Below, piece by piece: positions 25,447 to 34,146 of a DNA stretch of 64,000 nucleotides. This stretch comes from Planctomycetota bacterium. Its GTDB lineage: Bacteria; Planctomycetota; UBA1135. Positions within the stretch are counted from its first letter, which is position 1; each line of letters begins with the position of its first letter. The stretch is taken from assembly GCA_021776795.1 (NCBI GenBank), contig JAJFFC010000012.1, forward strand, positions 62,001-126,000, written 5' to 3'. The position numbers and the translations under genes are program-made. The notes under the pieces were generated by a model that saw nothing but the letters and a program-made list of their open reading frames with translations, was not told the origin of the DNA and searched no databases.

Positions 25447-27108
25447 ATGACCCGCCTTGCCATCATCGGAATCGACGGCGCCACCTATGAAATCATCCGC
25501 CCGATGATGAAAGCTGGTGAGCTGCCCCATATTGCCCGGATCCTCCAAGAAGGGATGTCCGGGGATTTGGAATCGGAAAAGCCGCCGATGACCCCGCCGG
25601 CCTGGACCTCGATGTTCACCGGGATTAACCCCGGTAAGCATGGGGTTTTTCACTTCATCCGGCGCAACCTGGGCACTTATGAGTGCCTCCTGAACGATAG
25701 CCGCAACTACGCGGGCAAAGACATGATGTCGCTTTTGTCCTCGCGCGGCTGGTCAGTCGGGTCGCTTTCGGTGCCCATGACCTATCCACCCTTCCCGGTG
25801 CATGAGGGCTACATGGTTTCGGGCATTCCCATGCCGATGTCAGGACCAACCATCGCTTGGCCTCCGGGCCTGACCGATGAACTCGAAGAAGTTCTCGGCA
25901 GGCCGTACACCCCCGACGTCGATTACGGTCCCTACGACGGCGACTCGGAACGACCCGAAGAAGATTTGGCACTGTTCGCGCGCCTGCGTGACGAGCTTTT
26001 TCGAATCGAGGAAGAGCGCTTGGAATTGCAGAAGCACTTCTTGCGAACGCGGCCGACAGATTTCTACTTCACCGTGGTTTCCGTCACCGACCGCTGCCAG
26101 CACTACTTTTGGAAGTTTCAGGATCCCAACCACGCTGGCTACACCGAAGAAGGTGCCAAGCTTTACGGTGAGGTGATCAAAGACAGTTATCGATTGGCCG
26201 ATGACTTCGTCGGTCAAGCTCGTGAGATCATTGGCGACGATGTCCCCGTGGCTTTGGTGTCTGACCACGGCTTTGGTCCGCAGTACTTAGACTTCCATGT
26301 CAACAAATGGCTGGAAGACGAAGGCTTCTTGGTACGCAAGAAGGTGCCTTACTGGACTGTGGGAAAATTGCCCTTGAAAGACGCCTTTGCGCGTATCGGA
26401 TTGGGCGGTTTAGGCCGTGCTTTGGGCCCGATTGGGCGTATTCCGCTATTCAAGCCTAAGCGCAAAACCGTGGCCGACATGCGTGATATTGACTGGTCGA
26501 AAACGCGTGCCTTTGCGGTGCTACATGGCCTTTCGGTGAACATGAAAGGACGCGAGCCGGAAGGCCTCGTGGAAGGGGAGCACGGCTATCAGCAAACGGT
26601 GAAGGAGCTGCAACAGGCTTTGGCCAAGGTCAAACTGCCCAATGGCGAAGATGCCACCGATTTCTCCCTGATCAAGGAAGACATCTACAGTGGGCCGCGC
26701 ACTTCCGAAGCGCCCGACATTCAGTTTCAAATGGGTGGATTGTCATGCATCACCAAAGAATCTTGGGATGACCAAGAGCTCTTTGCCGAGCGCAAGCACG
26801 CACCGATTTCTGGGCAACACCGCTTCAATGGAATCTTTGCGCTTTCGGCTCCTGGTGTGGAGCCTTTGCGCGTCATCGAAGACATGCACATTCAAGATGT
26901 TGCGCCGACCCTGCTTTACGCAGTGAACGAAGCCGTCCCGATTTGGATGGATGGCAAAATCCGCGGCGACGCCTGGACCGACCCCCAAGAACCGACTTGG
27001 GATCGCAGCGACGAACCCGATGCCGGCACCGCTGCCGCGGACCTCTACTCCGACGACCAATCCGCAGCGATTGAAGAGTCCCTCCGTGGGCTTGGGTACT
27101 TGCAATGA
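25447..27108 (+). CDS. Alkaline phosphatase superfamily protein, COG3379-type predicted phosphodiesterase
   Basis: The ATG at 25447 puts the catalytic core at the N-terminus (AIIGIDGATYE, Asp10); an in-frame ATG at 25387 is less likely. The 553-residue product has the probable nucleophile Thr49 in TPPAWTSMFTG, NPGKHG, a TDRCQHYFWKF segment, SDHGFG and the VNKWLEDEGFL segment, ending IEESLRGLGYLQ. It lacks a signal peptide and membrane helix, so it probably acts in the cytoplasm. Its stop overlaps the start of a GH39-like lipoprotein gene (ATGA), and ligase/polymerase and Wzz genes follow, tying it to polysaccharide assembly. It resembles the gene at 21604 throughout and is probably its paralogue. 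Confidence 0.86.
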   Translation: MTRLAIIGIDGATYEIIRPMMKAGELPHIARILQEGMSGDLESEKPPMTPPAWTSMFTGINPGKHGVFHFIRRNLGTYECLLNDSRNYAGKDMMSLLSSRGWSVGSLSVPMTYPPFPVHEGYMVSGIPMPMSGPTIAWPPGLTDELEEVLGRPYTPDVDYGPYDGDSERPEEDLALFARLRDELFRIEEERLELQKHFLRTRPTDFYFTVVSVTDRCQHYFWKFQDPNHAGYTEEGAKLYGEVIKDSYRLADDFVGQAREIIGDDVPVALVSDHGFGPQYLDFHVNKWLEDEGFLVRKKVPYWTVGKLPLKDAFARIGLGGLGRALGPIGRIPLFKPKRKTVADMRDIDWSKTRAFAVLHGLSVNMKGREPEGLVEGEHGYQQTVKELQQALAKVKLPNGEDATDFSLIKEDIYSGPRTSEAPDIQFQMGGLSCITKESWDDQELFAERKHAPISGQHRFNGIFALSAPGVEPLRVIEDMHIQDVAPTLLYAVNEAVPIWMDGKIRGDAWTDPQEPTWDRSDEPDAGTAAADLYSDDQSAAIEESLRGLGYLQ

Positions 27109-29051
27109 AACTCTCCTCCTCCATCTGGCTTTTTGCAGCGACCACGCTTTCTCTCGTGGCCTGCGCCGACATGAACCGCGTGATTCTCTCTGGCGGTGAT
27201 GCCCCTGATTCTGGGACCTCCTCAGAGGAAATTTCGTCCCCCACGTCGCCCACGGCGCCTGCATTCGAGGGCGATGACTCAGTTTGGCCGGAATACGCTA
27301 CCGCTGCATCTGGCCGGGAAGACTTCATGGTGCGCTTCGAGGCGCCTAGCCGTCCGATTCCCCCCGGCCTCATCACCGGCTTAAATGATCTCCAGAATGC
27401 TCATCCAGGTGTTTGGAAGGCCTGGGGCGAGGTTATGCAGCCGCAGGGGGGGATCGTTCGCATCTGGGTGAAGTATTACCTTGCCTCTGGGCTCAATGAC
27501 AGTCATATCGCGGCCGCCAAAGCGGCACAGAAAGAAGGCCTAGATGTCATGCTCACGGTGGTCGGCGCCATGGAGGATCGTGGTCGCGAAGGCGTGGGCA
27601 CAGAGGAGGCGGTCCTCGCTCAACCAAAGGATGTCGACGCATGGTGTCGCAAAGTCACAGCAGATGTGGAGAAACTGCGCAATGCTGGAGTCCAGGTGCC
27701 TTACCTTGAAATCTGGAATGAACCGGATCTGCCCAAATCTTGGGCGGGCACTTCCGAAGAATTCGCCCGCTTTTTTGCCAAAGCCGGCAACTATTTCCGG
27801 AAATCCCTGCCGAAGGACATTCGCATTGGGGGACCAGGTCTTGGTAGTGGATGGGGCAACGGCATGGATTGGTTCGCCGATCTTGCACGCGAATGTAAGC
27901 GTACGGGTTTTATCCCCGATTACCTTTCCTACCACCATTACGGCAGTTACCCGACGGACCCTTCTGCCTTGGAAGCAGGCCAGCGCATCGAAACGATTGC
28001 CACCAAGGCAGGCTTGCCGATGCCGGAGATCATTCTTTCAGAATGGAATGTCAGCCTTCCTCGGCCGGTCGCGATGGAACTGGATGACCACCGCGGTGCT
28101 ATCAACTTCGTGGCGATGACCGCAGGTTTAGTGAACACGTCGACCACCCATTCTTTGTTCTTCTTCTTGCAAGATGGCAACTGGGAAGCCTCCGAAGAGT
28201 ATGGCGGCGAATCGGTCGGAGTGTTTACCCTAATTGGAGCGCCCAAGGCGGTTCTGACTGGCATGCGCATGATGCGCACCTTTTCCGAACAACCGCTGGT
28301 GCCGCGTGAACGTTGGATGGCGCCCCAGAATCTATCGTTGGCCGCAACCCGAGACGGCAAGGAAGGACGCGTGGTCATCGCCAATTTCCCAGGCAACATC
28401 GAAAAAGGGGTGCGCAAATGGATGGACTGGCGTGGACTAGAGTTGTCGCTGTTGAAGAATAAAGACCGTGAGTTGCGCTCTTATATGACTGGGCGGACCT
28501 CCTTTTCTTCACTCAAGTTAGACCAGCAGTGGCTCCCGGTTCTGGAAGGGGCCAAGGCGCAAATGGAGATCCTGACGCGAGAGGCCAAACAACGAGACCG
28601 GTGGGTGACGATCAAGCTCGAAGGTCAGCCCAAAAAGATAGGCAAGGTTGTGCTCATCGACAAGGAGCATGGCAACCCGATGCAAGACTCCAGCTTTCAA
28701 GCTGACTTCGCCCCCTACAAGAAGGGCCTATCCCGGGCCGCGATGGAAGATGTGCTGGTGGAACTAGAGAAGCAAGGAATCGCACAGAGCGATATCAAGA
28801 AGCTCGAAACGGCCTTCCTGACCAAAAGCAAAACGGTGCCCGATGTCTCTTCTCGGGTCCAGGCACAAGCTCGTGCCGCCTACGCCAGCGCTCGCGAGCG
28901 GATTTCGGCTGAACTGCCTTCGCAGCTGGTCCAGCATAAGGCCACCTACCCAGCTGAAGTCGATGCAGGCTCCTGGGCTCGTCTTGATGGTGATATCCTG
29001 AGCGTACGCGTTCCACCATTCACCGCCGTGATGGTGGATTTGGTCTGGTAA
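27105..29051 (+). CDS. GH39-like glycoside hydrolase lipoprotein
   Basis: The 648-residue product has a lipoprotein signal (IWLFAATTLSLVAC). An (alpha/beta)8 clan-A fold is indicated by a predicted acid/base Glu in LEIWNEPDLPKSW and a predicted nucleophile Glu in ILSEWNVSL, the usual WNEP and SEWN pair of GH39 and related families. The last 200 residues are helical and of unknown type. In exopolysaccharide loci such hydrolases trim polymer or clear it from the periplasm (PslG in Pseudomonas is a GH39 example). The start overlaps the preceding phosphodiesterase stop; the ligase/polymerase gene begins eight bases after its stop. Confidence 0.78.
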   Translation: MKLSSSIWLFAATTLSLVACADMNRVILSGGDAPDSGTSSEEISSPTSPTAPAFEGDDSVWPEYATAASGREDFMVRFEAPSRPIPPGLITGLNDLQNAHPGVWKAWGEVMQPQGGIVRIWVKYYLASGLNDSHIAAAKAAQKEGLDVMLTVVGAMEDRGREGVGTEEAVLAQPKDVDAWCRKVTADVEKLRNAGVQVPYLEIWNEPDLPKSWAGTSEEFARFFAKAGNYFRKSLPKDIRIGGPGLGSGWGNGMDWFADLARECKRTGFIPDYLSYHHYGSYPTDPSALEAGQRIETIATKAGLPMPEIILSEWNVSLPRPVAMELDDHRGAINFVAMTAGLVNTSTTHSLFFFLQDGNWEASEEYGGESVGVFTLIGAPKAVLTGMRMMRTFSEQPLVPRERWMAPQNLSLAATRDGKEGRVVIANFPGNIEKGVRKWMDWRGLELSLLKNKDRELRSYMTGRTSFSSLKLDQQWLPVLEGAKAQMEILTREAKQRDRWVTIKLEGQPKKIGKVVLIDKEHGNPMQDSSFQADFAPYKKGLSRAAMEDVLVELEKQGIAQSDIKKLETAFLTKSKTVPDVSSRVQAQARAAYASARERISAELPSQLVQHKATYPAEVDAGSWARLDGDILSVRVPPFTAVMVDLVW

Positions 29052-29059
29052 TCACCCCC

Positions 29060-30595
29060 ATGGCTCGACCTTCTGTCCTTCCTTCCCGTGATTACGGTGC
29101 TCTTGGCACCGTATTGCAGTGGGTGATTGCCTTGGGATTGGGAGCTGGCGTGGCCACCTTCATTCGCTGGGACAGTATTTTTGGCCTACGCCAGCAGATT
29201 GAGCAGCTCGGACCCTATCCGCCGCTGGTTAATGACGTTCCCTATCTCTACACCCTGGCCGTTCTATTGGTCGTGGGCATCCTCATCATGTTCTTTGGAT
29301 GGGTGCTCAAGGTCGGAAGTCTGGACCGACCGTTATTGGCCTTAATGGCCTTCAGTTTGAATGCCGACGTCATCCCGGGATTGTTCCAAATCTCGATGTT
29401 CGGCTTTTTATTCATGTTGATCTCACGCGGCATGAAGCATGGGGACATCCCCATTCACTTCACGGCACTCGTGTTTCCGATTATCCTGGTGATCGTCAGT
29501 TATTGCACCACCATGTTGGTGGTGGAAAGCCCGATTGGTGTGACGACTAAAATGTCGTTTCGGGTGAGCTACCTATTGATGGTTTTGCTCTTACCCTGCG
29601 TCATTCGCACCCGGCGCCAGTTCGAGATGTTCATCCACTATTTGATTGTGGCGGCGCTCATCTCGGCGGGGGTAGAACTCGTGCAAATGGTCCTTTCCGG
29701 TGTCGTCGGCCAGCCGATGACCTTCTCGGAGACCAGTTACAACAAGGTGACCACGCCATATGGTGTGTTTCCGCGTTTGACCGGCTTGATGTACCACCCG
29801 AACCATCAGTCCAATCTGATGGCAACCGAGGCTGTGCTGGCGCTGTGGCTGGCGACCCGCCCGAAGCGACTTTTATCAGCTGGCCGTCGGGTCTTCTTTG
29901 CGACCGCCTACGTCATTTTGGTGCTTGCAGTGTTCTTTACCTGGTCTCGCTCCGGCTGGCTTTGCATTGGCGTGGCATCACTTGCGGTGCCGATTGTGCG
30001 TTGGCCCCGGTTTAGCCCAATCTACCTAGGGATTTTGGGAATTATCGGAGGCCTTGCCTACACCACGGGAATCGCGGAGCAGGTGTATGAAATTGTTCGC
30101 AGCTTTAACGCCAGTTCAGCAGACTTCCGTTGGCACATCGATGACATCGCGACCCAAGCCTTCCTTTGGAGTCCGACCATTGGTGTCGGTGTCGGTGGGT
30201 CCACCATTTTCTACAACCCCTATCAGCTGCAGGTGCACGACACTTACCTCCAGGCCCTTTCCGAAATGGGCTTATTCGGTAGCGTGATCTTCCTCCTGCT
30301 CTTCGGCATGGTCTTTGGGCGCCTGTTCCATGTCGCCCTGAAGGGGCACAATGAACTGGACCGAGACTGGGCATGGGCCTTCTTGTTCGCGGCCATTGTC
30401 ACCCTGATTCAGTCTTCTTTCGCGATGTTCCTGTGGATTAAGTTCTTGTGGGGAATGGTCGCCATGATGGAGTGCCTGGTCCTCATTTCCCGCCACCAAA
30501 CGGGCGTGGCTGAGCCCGATAATCTTTTGGTTTTACGCCCAATGAGGCGCGCCGACCCCGCCAAGAACATACCATTGGAGCCAGCTAAAGCATGA
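29060..30595 (+). CDS. O-antigen ligase/polymerase-family membrane protein (Wzy/WaaL-like)
   Basis: The 511-residue protein has 11-12 membrane helices. The Wzy_C region contains the typical GLMYHPNHQSNLMATEAVLA, FFTWSRSGWLCIGV and a large periplasmic loop followed by VHDTYLQALSEMGLFGSVIF. These enzymes polymerise lipid-linked repeat units or attach them to lipid A core; the two functions cannot be separated by sequence. The stop overlaps the Wzz-like gene start by four bases, supporting a Wzy-dependent pathway. The matching flippase may be the gene at 48969, but that is 18 kb away. Confidence 0.86.
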   Translation: MARPSVLPSRDYGALGTVLQWVIALGLGAGVATFIRWDSIFGLRQQIEQLGPYPPLVNDVPYLYTLAVLLVVGILIMFFGWVLKVGSLDRPLLALMAFSLNADVIPGLFQISMFGFLFMLISRGMKHGDIPIHFTALVFPIILVIVSYCTTMLVVESPIGVTTKMSFRVSYLLMVLLLPCVIRTRRQFEMFIHYLIVAALISAGVELVQMVLSGVVGQPMTFSETSYNKVTTPYGVFPRLTGLMYHPNHQSNLMATEAVLALWLATRPKRLLSAGRRVFFATAYVILVLAVFFTWSRSGWLCIGVASLAVPIVRWPRFSPIYLGILGIIGGLAYTTGIAEQVYEIVRSFNASSADFRWHIDDIATQAFLWSPTIGVGVGGSTIFYNPYQLQVHDTYLQALSEMGLFGSVIFLLLFGMVFGRLFHVALKGHNELDRDWAWAFLFAAIVTLIQSSFAMFLWIKFLWGMVAMMECLVLISRHQTGVAEPDNLLVLRPMRRADPAKNIPLEPAKA

Positions 30596-31926
30596 ACCAC
30601 GCCTCATCTGTCATTTCAGCCATCTATCGACGAAAGTTGGTGGTCTTGGCGGTGTTTATCGGTGCCATGGCCGCCGGGGCCTATTACGCCACCAGGACAC
30701 CCACCGACTTCGTGGCCAAGGCTCGTGTGCTGATTCCTTCTTCGCCACCCACCATTTCGCTGAAAAGCGAAACAGGGAACTTGCCTAATGGCCCTACCCT
30801 GCCAGACAGTTCGGAAGATATGCGCATCGGTGTGATGGGGGTCATGCAGAGCGGACGAGTGCATTTGCGCATGGCCGAAAAGGATCCGTCGATTGATCCT
30901 CGCCGCATTCGCAAGAATGTGGTCGGCAACATCGGCCGCGATTCTTTCCTTGAGTTGGTGGCCTATGGCCGTACTGCAGAGGAGGCCGTGAAATTCGCCA
31001 ACATCTTCGCAGAGTCTTTCGAAGAGATTCTGCAGGAAGATGCGGAGGTCGGGCCACGCAATAGCCTGGCTTCCTTCGCCGCTGCCGAACCGCTTGCTTG
31101 GGAACGATACCGCCAAGCGAACGAGGAGATGTCGGCATTCTTGCAGGGTATTCACGCCACTGACCTGCAGAAAGATAGTCAAGCATGGAGTGATCGCCGC
31201 AGAACCATTCAAACCAGTTTGGTGGACCTGGAGTTGGGTTCTGCGCAACGCAATGCCGAGCGCCCCGTCCTGGAAGCGCTTGCTGCCGAGCGACCAGAGT
31301 TCCGCCTGACCCGTCAGCAAATGGGTCGCAACGGCGCCTACACCAGTGCGGTGTCTAAAGTGCAGGAAAAGGCCACGGAGCTGGCGATTGCCCGCCTCGA
31401 GTTTACCGCTAAGCACCCCACAGTGATTCGCCTGGAATCCGAGTTGGCTTTGGCCCAAGCCAATGCCCAAAGCGAAGCCGAGCTTGTGCAAAGCAGCATG
31501 ACTTCGGAACTCGACCCCGAAAGCAAAACGCTTTTGGCGCGTTTGACCGAGTTGGAAATTGCCGAAGCTAGCGTCAACTCTACGCGTGATTTGCTTCAGG
31601 CCGAAGCAGCGACCTTGGATCAAATGCTCGCACCGGTGCCGAAGTACCGCGCACAACTAGACGGCATGATGGCTAAGGTTTCGCGCGAAAAAGACCACGC
31701 TACGGACATTAGTCGCCGTCGCGCGGAACTCGAGTTTCACCTAGAGCATGGATTACGCTTCACGATTTCTGGTCCTGATACGCGCGCCAAGCTGGAAGAG
31801 GCCAAGGCTATCCCCACTCCAACGGGGATTTATTTGTTCTCGGCATTCGCCGGCATCCTGATCGGTATCTTGCTGGCAATCCTGATGGAGTTGATTGCCA
31901 TCATGCGCCTGAAGAAGCCCTTCTAA
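30592..31926 (+). CDS. Wzz/GumC-type polysaccharide co-polymerase without kinase domain
   Basis: The 444-residue protein has one helix at each end (about residues 15-33 and 412-435), a periplasmic Wzz domain starting DFVAKARVLIPSSPP, and a long coiled-coil stretch (about 155-380) rich in Glu, Ala and Arg. It lacks a C-terminal Walker-type tyrosine kinase, so it is a GumC/Wzz-like chain-length regulator. It is translationally coupled to the ligase/polymerase gene. Together with the Wza-like protein it would span the envelope for polymer export. Confidence 0.86.
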   Translation: MNHASSVISAIYRRKLVVLAVFIGAMAAGAYYATRTPTDFVAKARVLIPSSPPTISLKSETGNLPNGPTLPDSSEDMRIGVMGVMQSGRVHLRMAEKDPSIDPRRIRKNVVGNIGRDSFLELVAYGRTAEEAVKFANIFAESFEEILQEDAEVGPRNSLASFAAAEPLAWERYRQANEEMSAFLQGIHATDLQKDSQAWSDRRRTIQTSLVDLELGSAQRNAERPVLEALAAERPEFRLTRQQMGRNGAYTSAVSKVQEKATELAIARLEFTAKHPTVIRLESELALAQANAQSEAELVQSSMTSELDPESKTLLARLTELEIAEASVNSTRDLLQAEAATLDQMLAPVPKYRAQLDGMMAKVSREKDHATDISRRRAELEFHLEHGLRFTISGPDTRAKLEEAKAIPTPTGIYLFSAFAGILIGILLAILMELIAIMRLKKPF

Positions 31927-31950
31927 GTGGGTTTTCGGCCCCTCTGAAGA

Positions 31951-33039
31951 ATGGTTTTGGCCCGCTCCTACCTGCGAGAAATTCTCGTGCGGCTGGTCGT
32001 GGCCCTAGCCGGAGTCGTGTTCTTGGTCGGATTGGGGGCCGCCATTCGGGCTTCCGCAACGAGCCAAGGGGCGCCGCTTTGGGTGCCCCTCAGTTTGGTG
32101 CCACTCATCGTTGGCCAGGCTCTGCCGTATTTTTTTCCGGTGGTCCTGATGGTGGCTGTAGTCCTGACCTATGGGCGCATGGCAGCGGACCTAGAACATG
32201 TCGCAGGCCAAGCGGCGGGCATTCGCCCGGCTAAAACGTTGCTCGCGGCTCTTTGCGCGGGAGTCATGATGACTGCGGTGGCCTACCCAGTGACCTCGAG
32301 CTTGGTGCCGGAGCTGTACCACCGCATGCGTACGCTCATGACCCAGGTGCCGGTGGCTGCCCTACAAAACACCAATCCCGGTCGCAGCGAACTGCACTAT
32401 GGCAACTTATACCTGTCCTGGCATGGGCGCAGTGGCCCAGGAGTCTTTCATAATGTCTTGCTGAGCCTGAGCGAAGACGAAAATGCCAAGGGGGGCGGGG
32501 GCACGGAGCTGCGGCTACGCGCCGACCGTGCCCGCATGTTGGTCGAGGGCAGCAAGTTGAGCTTTGCATTTCAAGGCTTGCGCTCCTTTCGCGATACCAA
32601 GGGTTTGTTGAGCAATCCCGACGACACATGGTTGCGCCTGAACCTCAGTGAACTGCAGCAAAAACATGGCAGTTCCCTGCGCGCCAAGGACATGCCGTCT
32701 TCCGCCATACGCGCGGAAGTGCAGAGTGGAAAACTTTCCGCCGACGAGGCCGGTCACTATCGATTTATCTATTGGCAGCGCATGTCGATGTGCGTCGCCA
32801 TTTTGCCGCTCAGTTTAGTCGGCGCATTGCTCGGTTTGCGCCTTCGCAAAGGTGGGTTCTTGGCCGCCTTCTCCGCTTCGTTGGGGCTTCTGCTATTCGT
32901 GTATTACCCGGTGTTTTTTCTTTGTGACAACCTTGAAGAAATGCGCGCGCTGCCCCCCTTGGTCGCAGCATGGCTACCCATCTTTAGCTTGCTACCGGTG
33001 GCCCTATTCCTGTATTGGAAGGAGAGCCGAAGGGCCTGA
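31951..33039 (+). CDS. LptF/LptG-family permease, first of a pair
   Basis: The 362-residue protein has the YjgP/YjgQ layout: three N-terminal membrane helices, a periplasmic beta-jellyroll region (about residues 135-260), and three C-terminal helices. The N-terminal YLREILVRLVVALAGVVFLVGL and the C-terminal IYWQRMSMCVAILPLSLVGALLGLRL segment are characteristic. LptF and LptG form the inner-membrane permease that extracts lipopolysaccharide for transport to the outer membrane. The second subunit gene overlaps its stop. The ATPase LptB and bridge proteins are not in the window. The pairing implies a true outer membrane carrying LPS or a similar lipid. Confidence 0.85.
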   Translation: MVLARSYLREILVRLVVALAGVVFLVGLGAAIRASATSQGAPLWVPLSLVPLIVGQALPYFFPVVLMVAVVLTYGRMAADLEHVAGQAAGIRPAKTLLAALCAGVMMTAVAYPVTSSLVPELYHRMRTLMTQVPVAALQNTNPGRSELHYGNLYLSWHGRSGPGVFHNVLLSLSEDENAKGGGGTELRLRADRARMLVEGSKLSFAFQGLRSFRDTKGLLSNPDDTWLRLNLSELQQKHGSSLRAKDMPSSAIRAEVQSGKLSADEAGHYRFIYWQRMSMCVAILPLSLVGALLGLRLRKGGFLAAFSASLGLLLFVYYPVFFLCDNLEEMRALPPLVAAWLPIFSLLPVALFLYWKESRRA

Positions 33040-34094
33040 TGCGCTTCGACGCCTATGTATTCCGCAGCTTCTTCCTCCACCTGTTGGTGGTGGCCGCGGC
33101 ATTCTTAGGTTTGTTTACTGCGCTGGATTTGCTGGGTCATTCCGATGAAATCAATCAAACCAAGGAAGAGACCGGTGCAAGTTTGTTCTTGAGTTTGCTG
33201 CGCTACTACTACATCAACTTAGCCTTTTTGTTGCAGCAGTTCGCGCCTTACATCATCTTGCTCGCTGGCGTCGGCACGGTGCAGCAGTTGTTGCGTAATC
33301 GTGAATGGACGCCGATTTTGGCGGCCGGCCGCTCCGCGTTACGCGCCTTCTTGCCGATTTTTATCACCACCGCCATTCTCGCCCTGGGACTGGCTTGGTT
33401 GCGCGAGAGCTTTTTGCCATCGGTGCGTTGGGAGCATGAGGTCCTCACCAGCCAACTATTCCATCAAGAAGATCTGATTCCGGAAGACCTTTGGATTCGC
33501 GGCGAAGGAGATGTGCGCATGCATGCAGGCGACTGGGATGCCACTTCTGCCACGATCCAGGGCTTCGAGGTCTTCGCCATTGCCGCCGATGGCAGCGATG
33601 AGCGCGTGGTGGCACCGCGTGCGGTTTGGGATGGCCAAGCTTGGGCCTTAGAAGAAGGCCTTTTGATTCGTGACTCCGGCGATCAACCGATAGAGCGCTA
33701 TCTGCATGTTGGCCTCGATGCCGATGCCCTCGAACGCGCCTTTTTTGCTCGAGAACGCCCATTCGACCTCGCTAGTCAGGACTTTCTCTCGCTTTTGGGG
33801 GGAGATCCGGACCACCGCCAAGCGGCCACCTTGTTGTGGACCGCACGATCCGCCCCTCTGGTTCCGCTGATTTTGCTCCTGGTCGGCCTGCCCTTTGTTC
33901 TTGGCTTTGAACGACGCTCCTCCTTCGAAGGATTGGCCCAAGCTTTTGTGCTGTGCGCCTTATTTTTCGTCGTCGACCTGCTCGCCAGAGACCTGGGTGG
34001 CCGCGGAGCCATCACCCCTTGGCTAGCTGGCCTAGCCCCAGTCCTGATTTTCTCTTGGTTGGGCCTTTGGGCTTTGGGTCGCCTGCCGACCTGA
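33039..34094 (+). CDS. LptF/LptG-family permease, second of a pair
   Basis: The ATG at 33039 shares one base with the preceding TGA and gives 351 residues; an upstream Met at 33015 would lie inside the first permease gene. The protein starts with the typical FDAYVFRSFFLHLLVVAAAF segment, has a periplasmic beta-rich middle and ends with three helices including RSAPLVPLILLLVGLPFVLG. It is the partner of the preceding permease in lipopolysaccharide extraction. Which of the two is LptF and which LptG I cannot assign with confidence. Confidence 0.85.
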   Translation: MRFDAYVFRSFFLHLLVVAAAFLGLFTALDLLGHSDEINQTKEETGASLFLSLLRYYYINLAFLLQQFAPYIILLAGVGTVQQLLRNREWTPILAAGRSALRAFLPIFITTAILALGLAWLRESFLPSVRWEHEVLTSQLFHQEDLIPEDLWIRGEGDVRMHAGDWDATSATIQGFEVFAIAADGSDERVVAPRAVWDGQAWALEEGLLIRDSGDQPIERYLHVGLDADALERAFFARERPFDLASQDFLSLLGGDPDHRQAATLLWTARSAPLVPLILLLVGLPFVLGFERRSSFEGLAQAFVLCALFFVVDLLARDLGGRGAITPWLAGLAPVLIFSWLGLWALGRLPT

Positions 34095-34132
34095 TTCAGT
34101 TCAGCTTGGCTGCCAATCCATCCCTGAAGGCA

Positions 34133-34138
34133 TACAAT
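34133..34138 (+). promoter_or_regulatory. TACAAT, candidate -10 box eight bases before a start codon
   Basis: TACAAT matches TATAAT at five of six positions and ends eight bases before the ATG at 34147, so the leader would be about one base. No good -35 box is visible at 17 bases. Confidence 0.45.
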
Positions 34139-34146
34139 GGGATGCG

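Noticed and set aside
30616..31656. 346-codon open frame antisense to the Wzz-like gene
   Set aside because: The opposing frame encodes a clear Wzz protein with helices and coiled coil; the antisense frame is a composition artefact.
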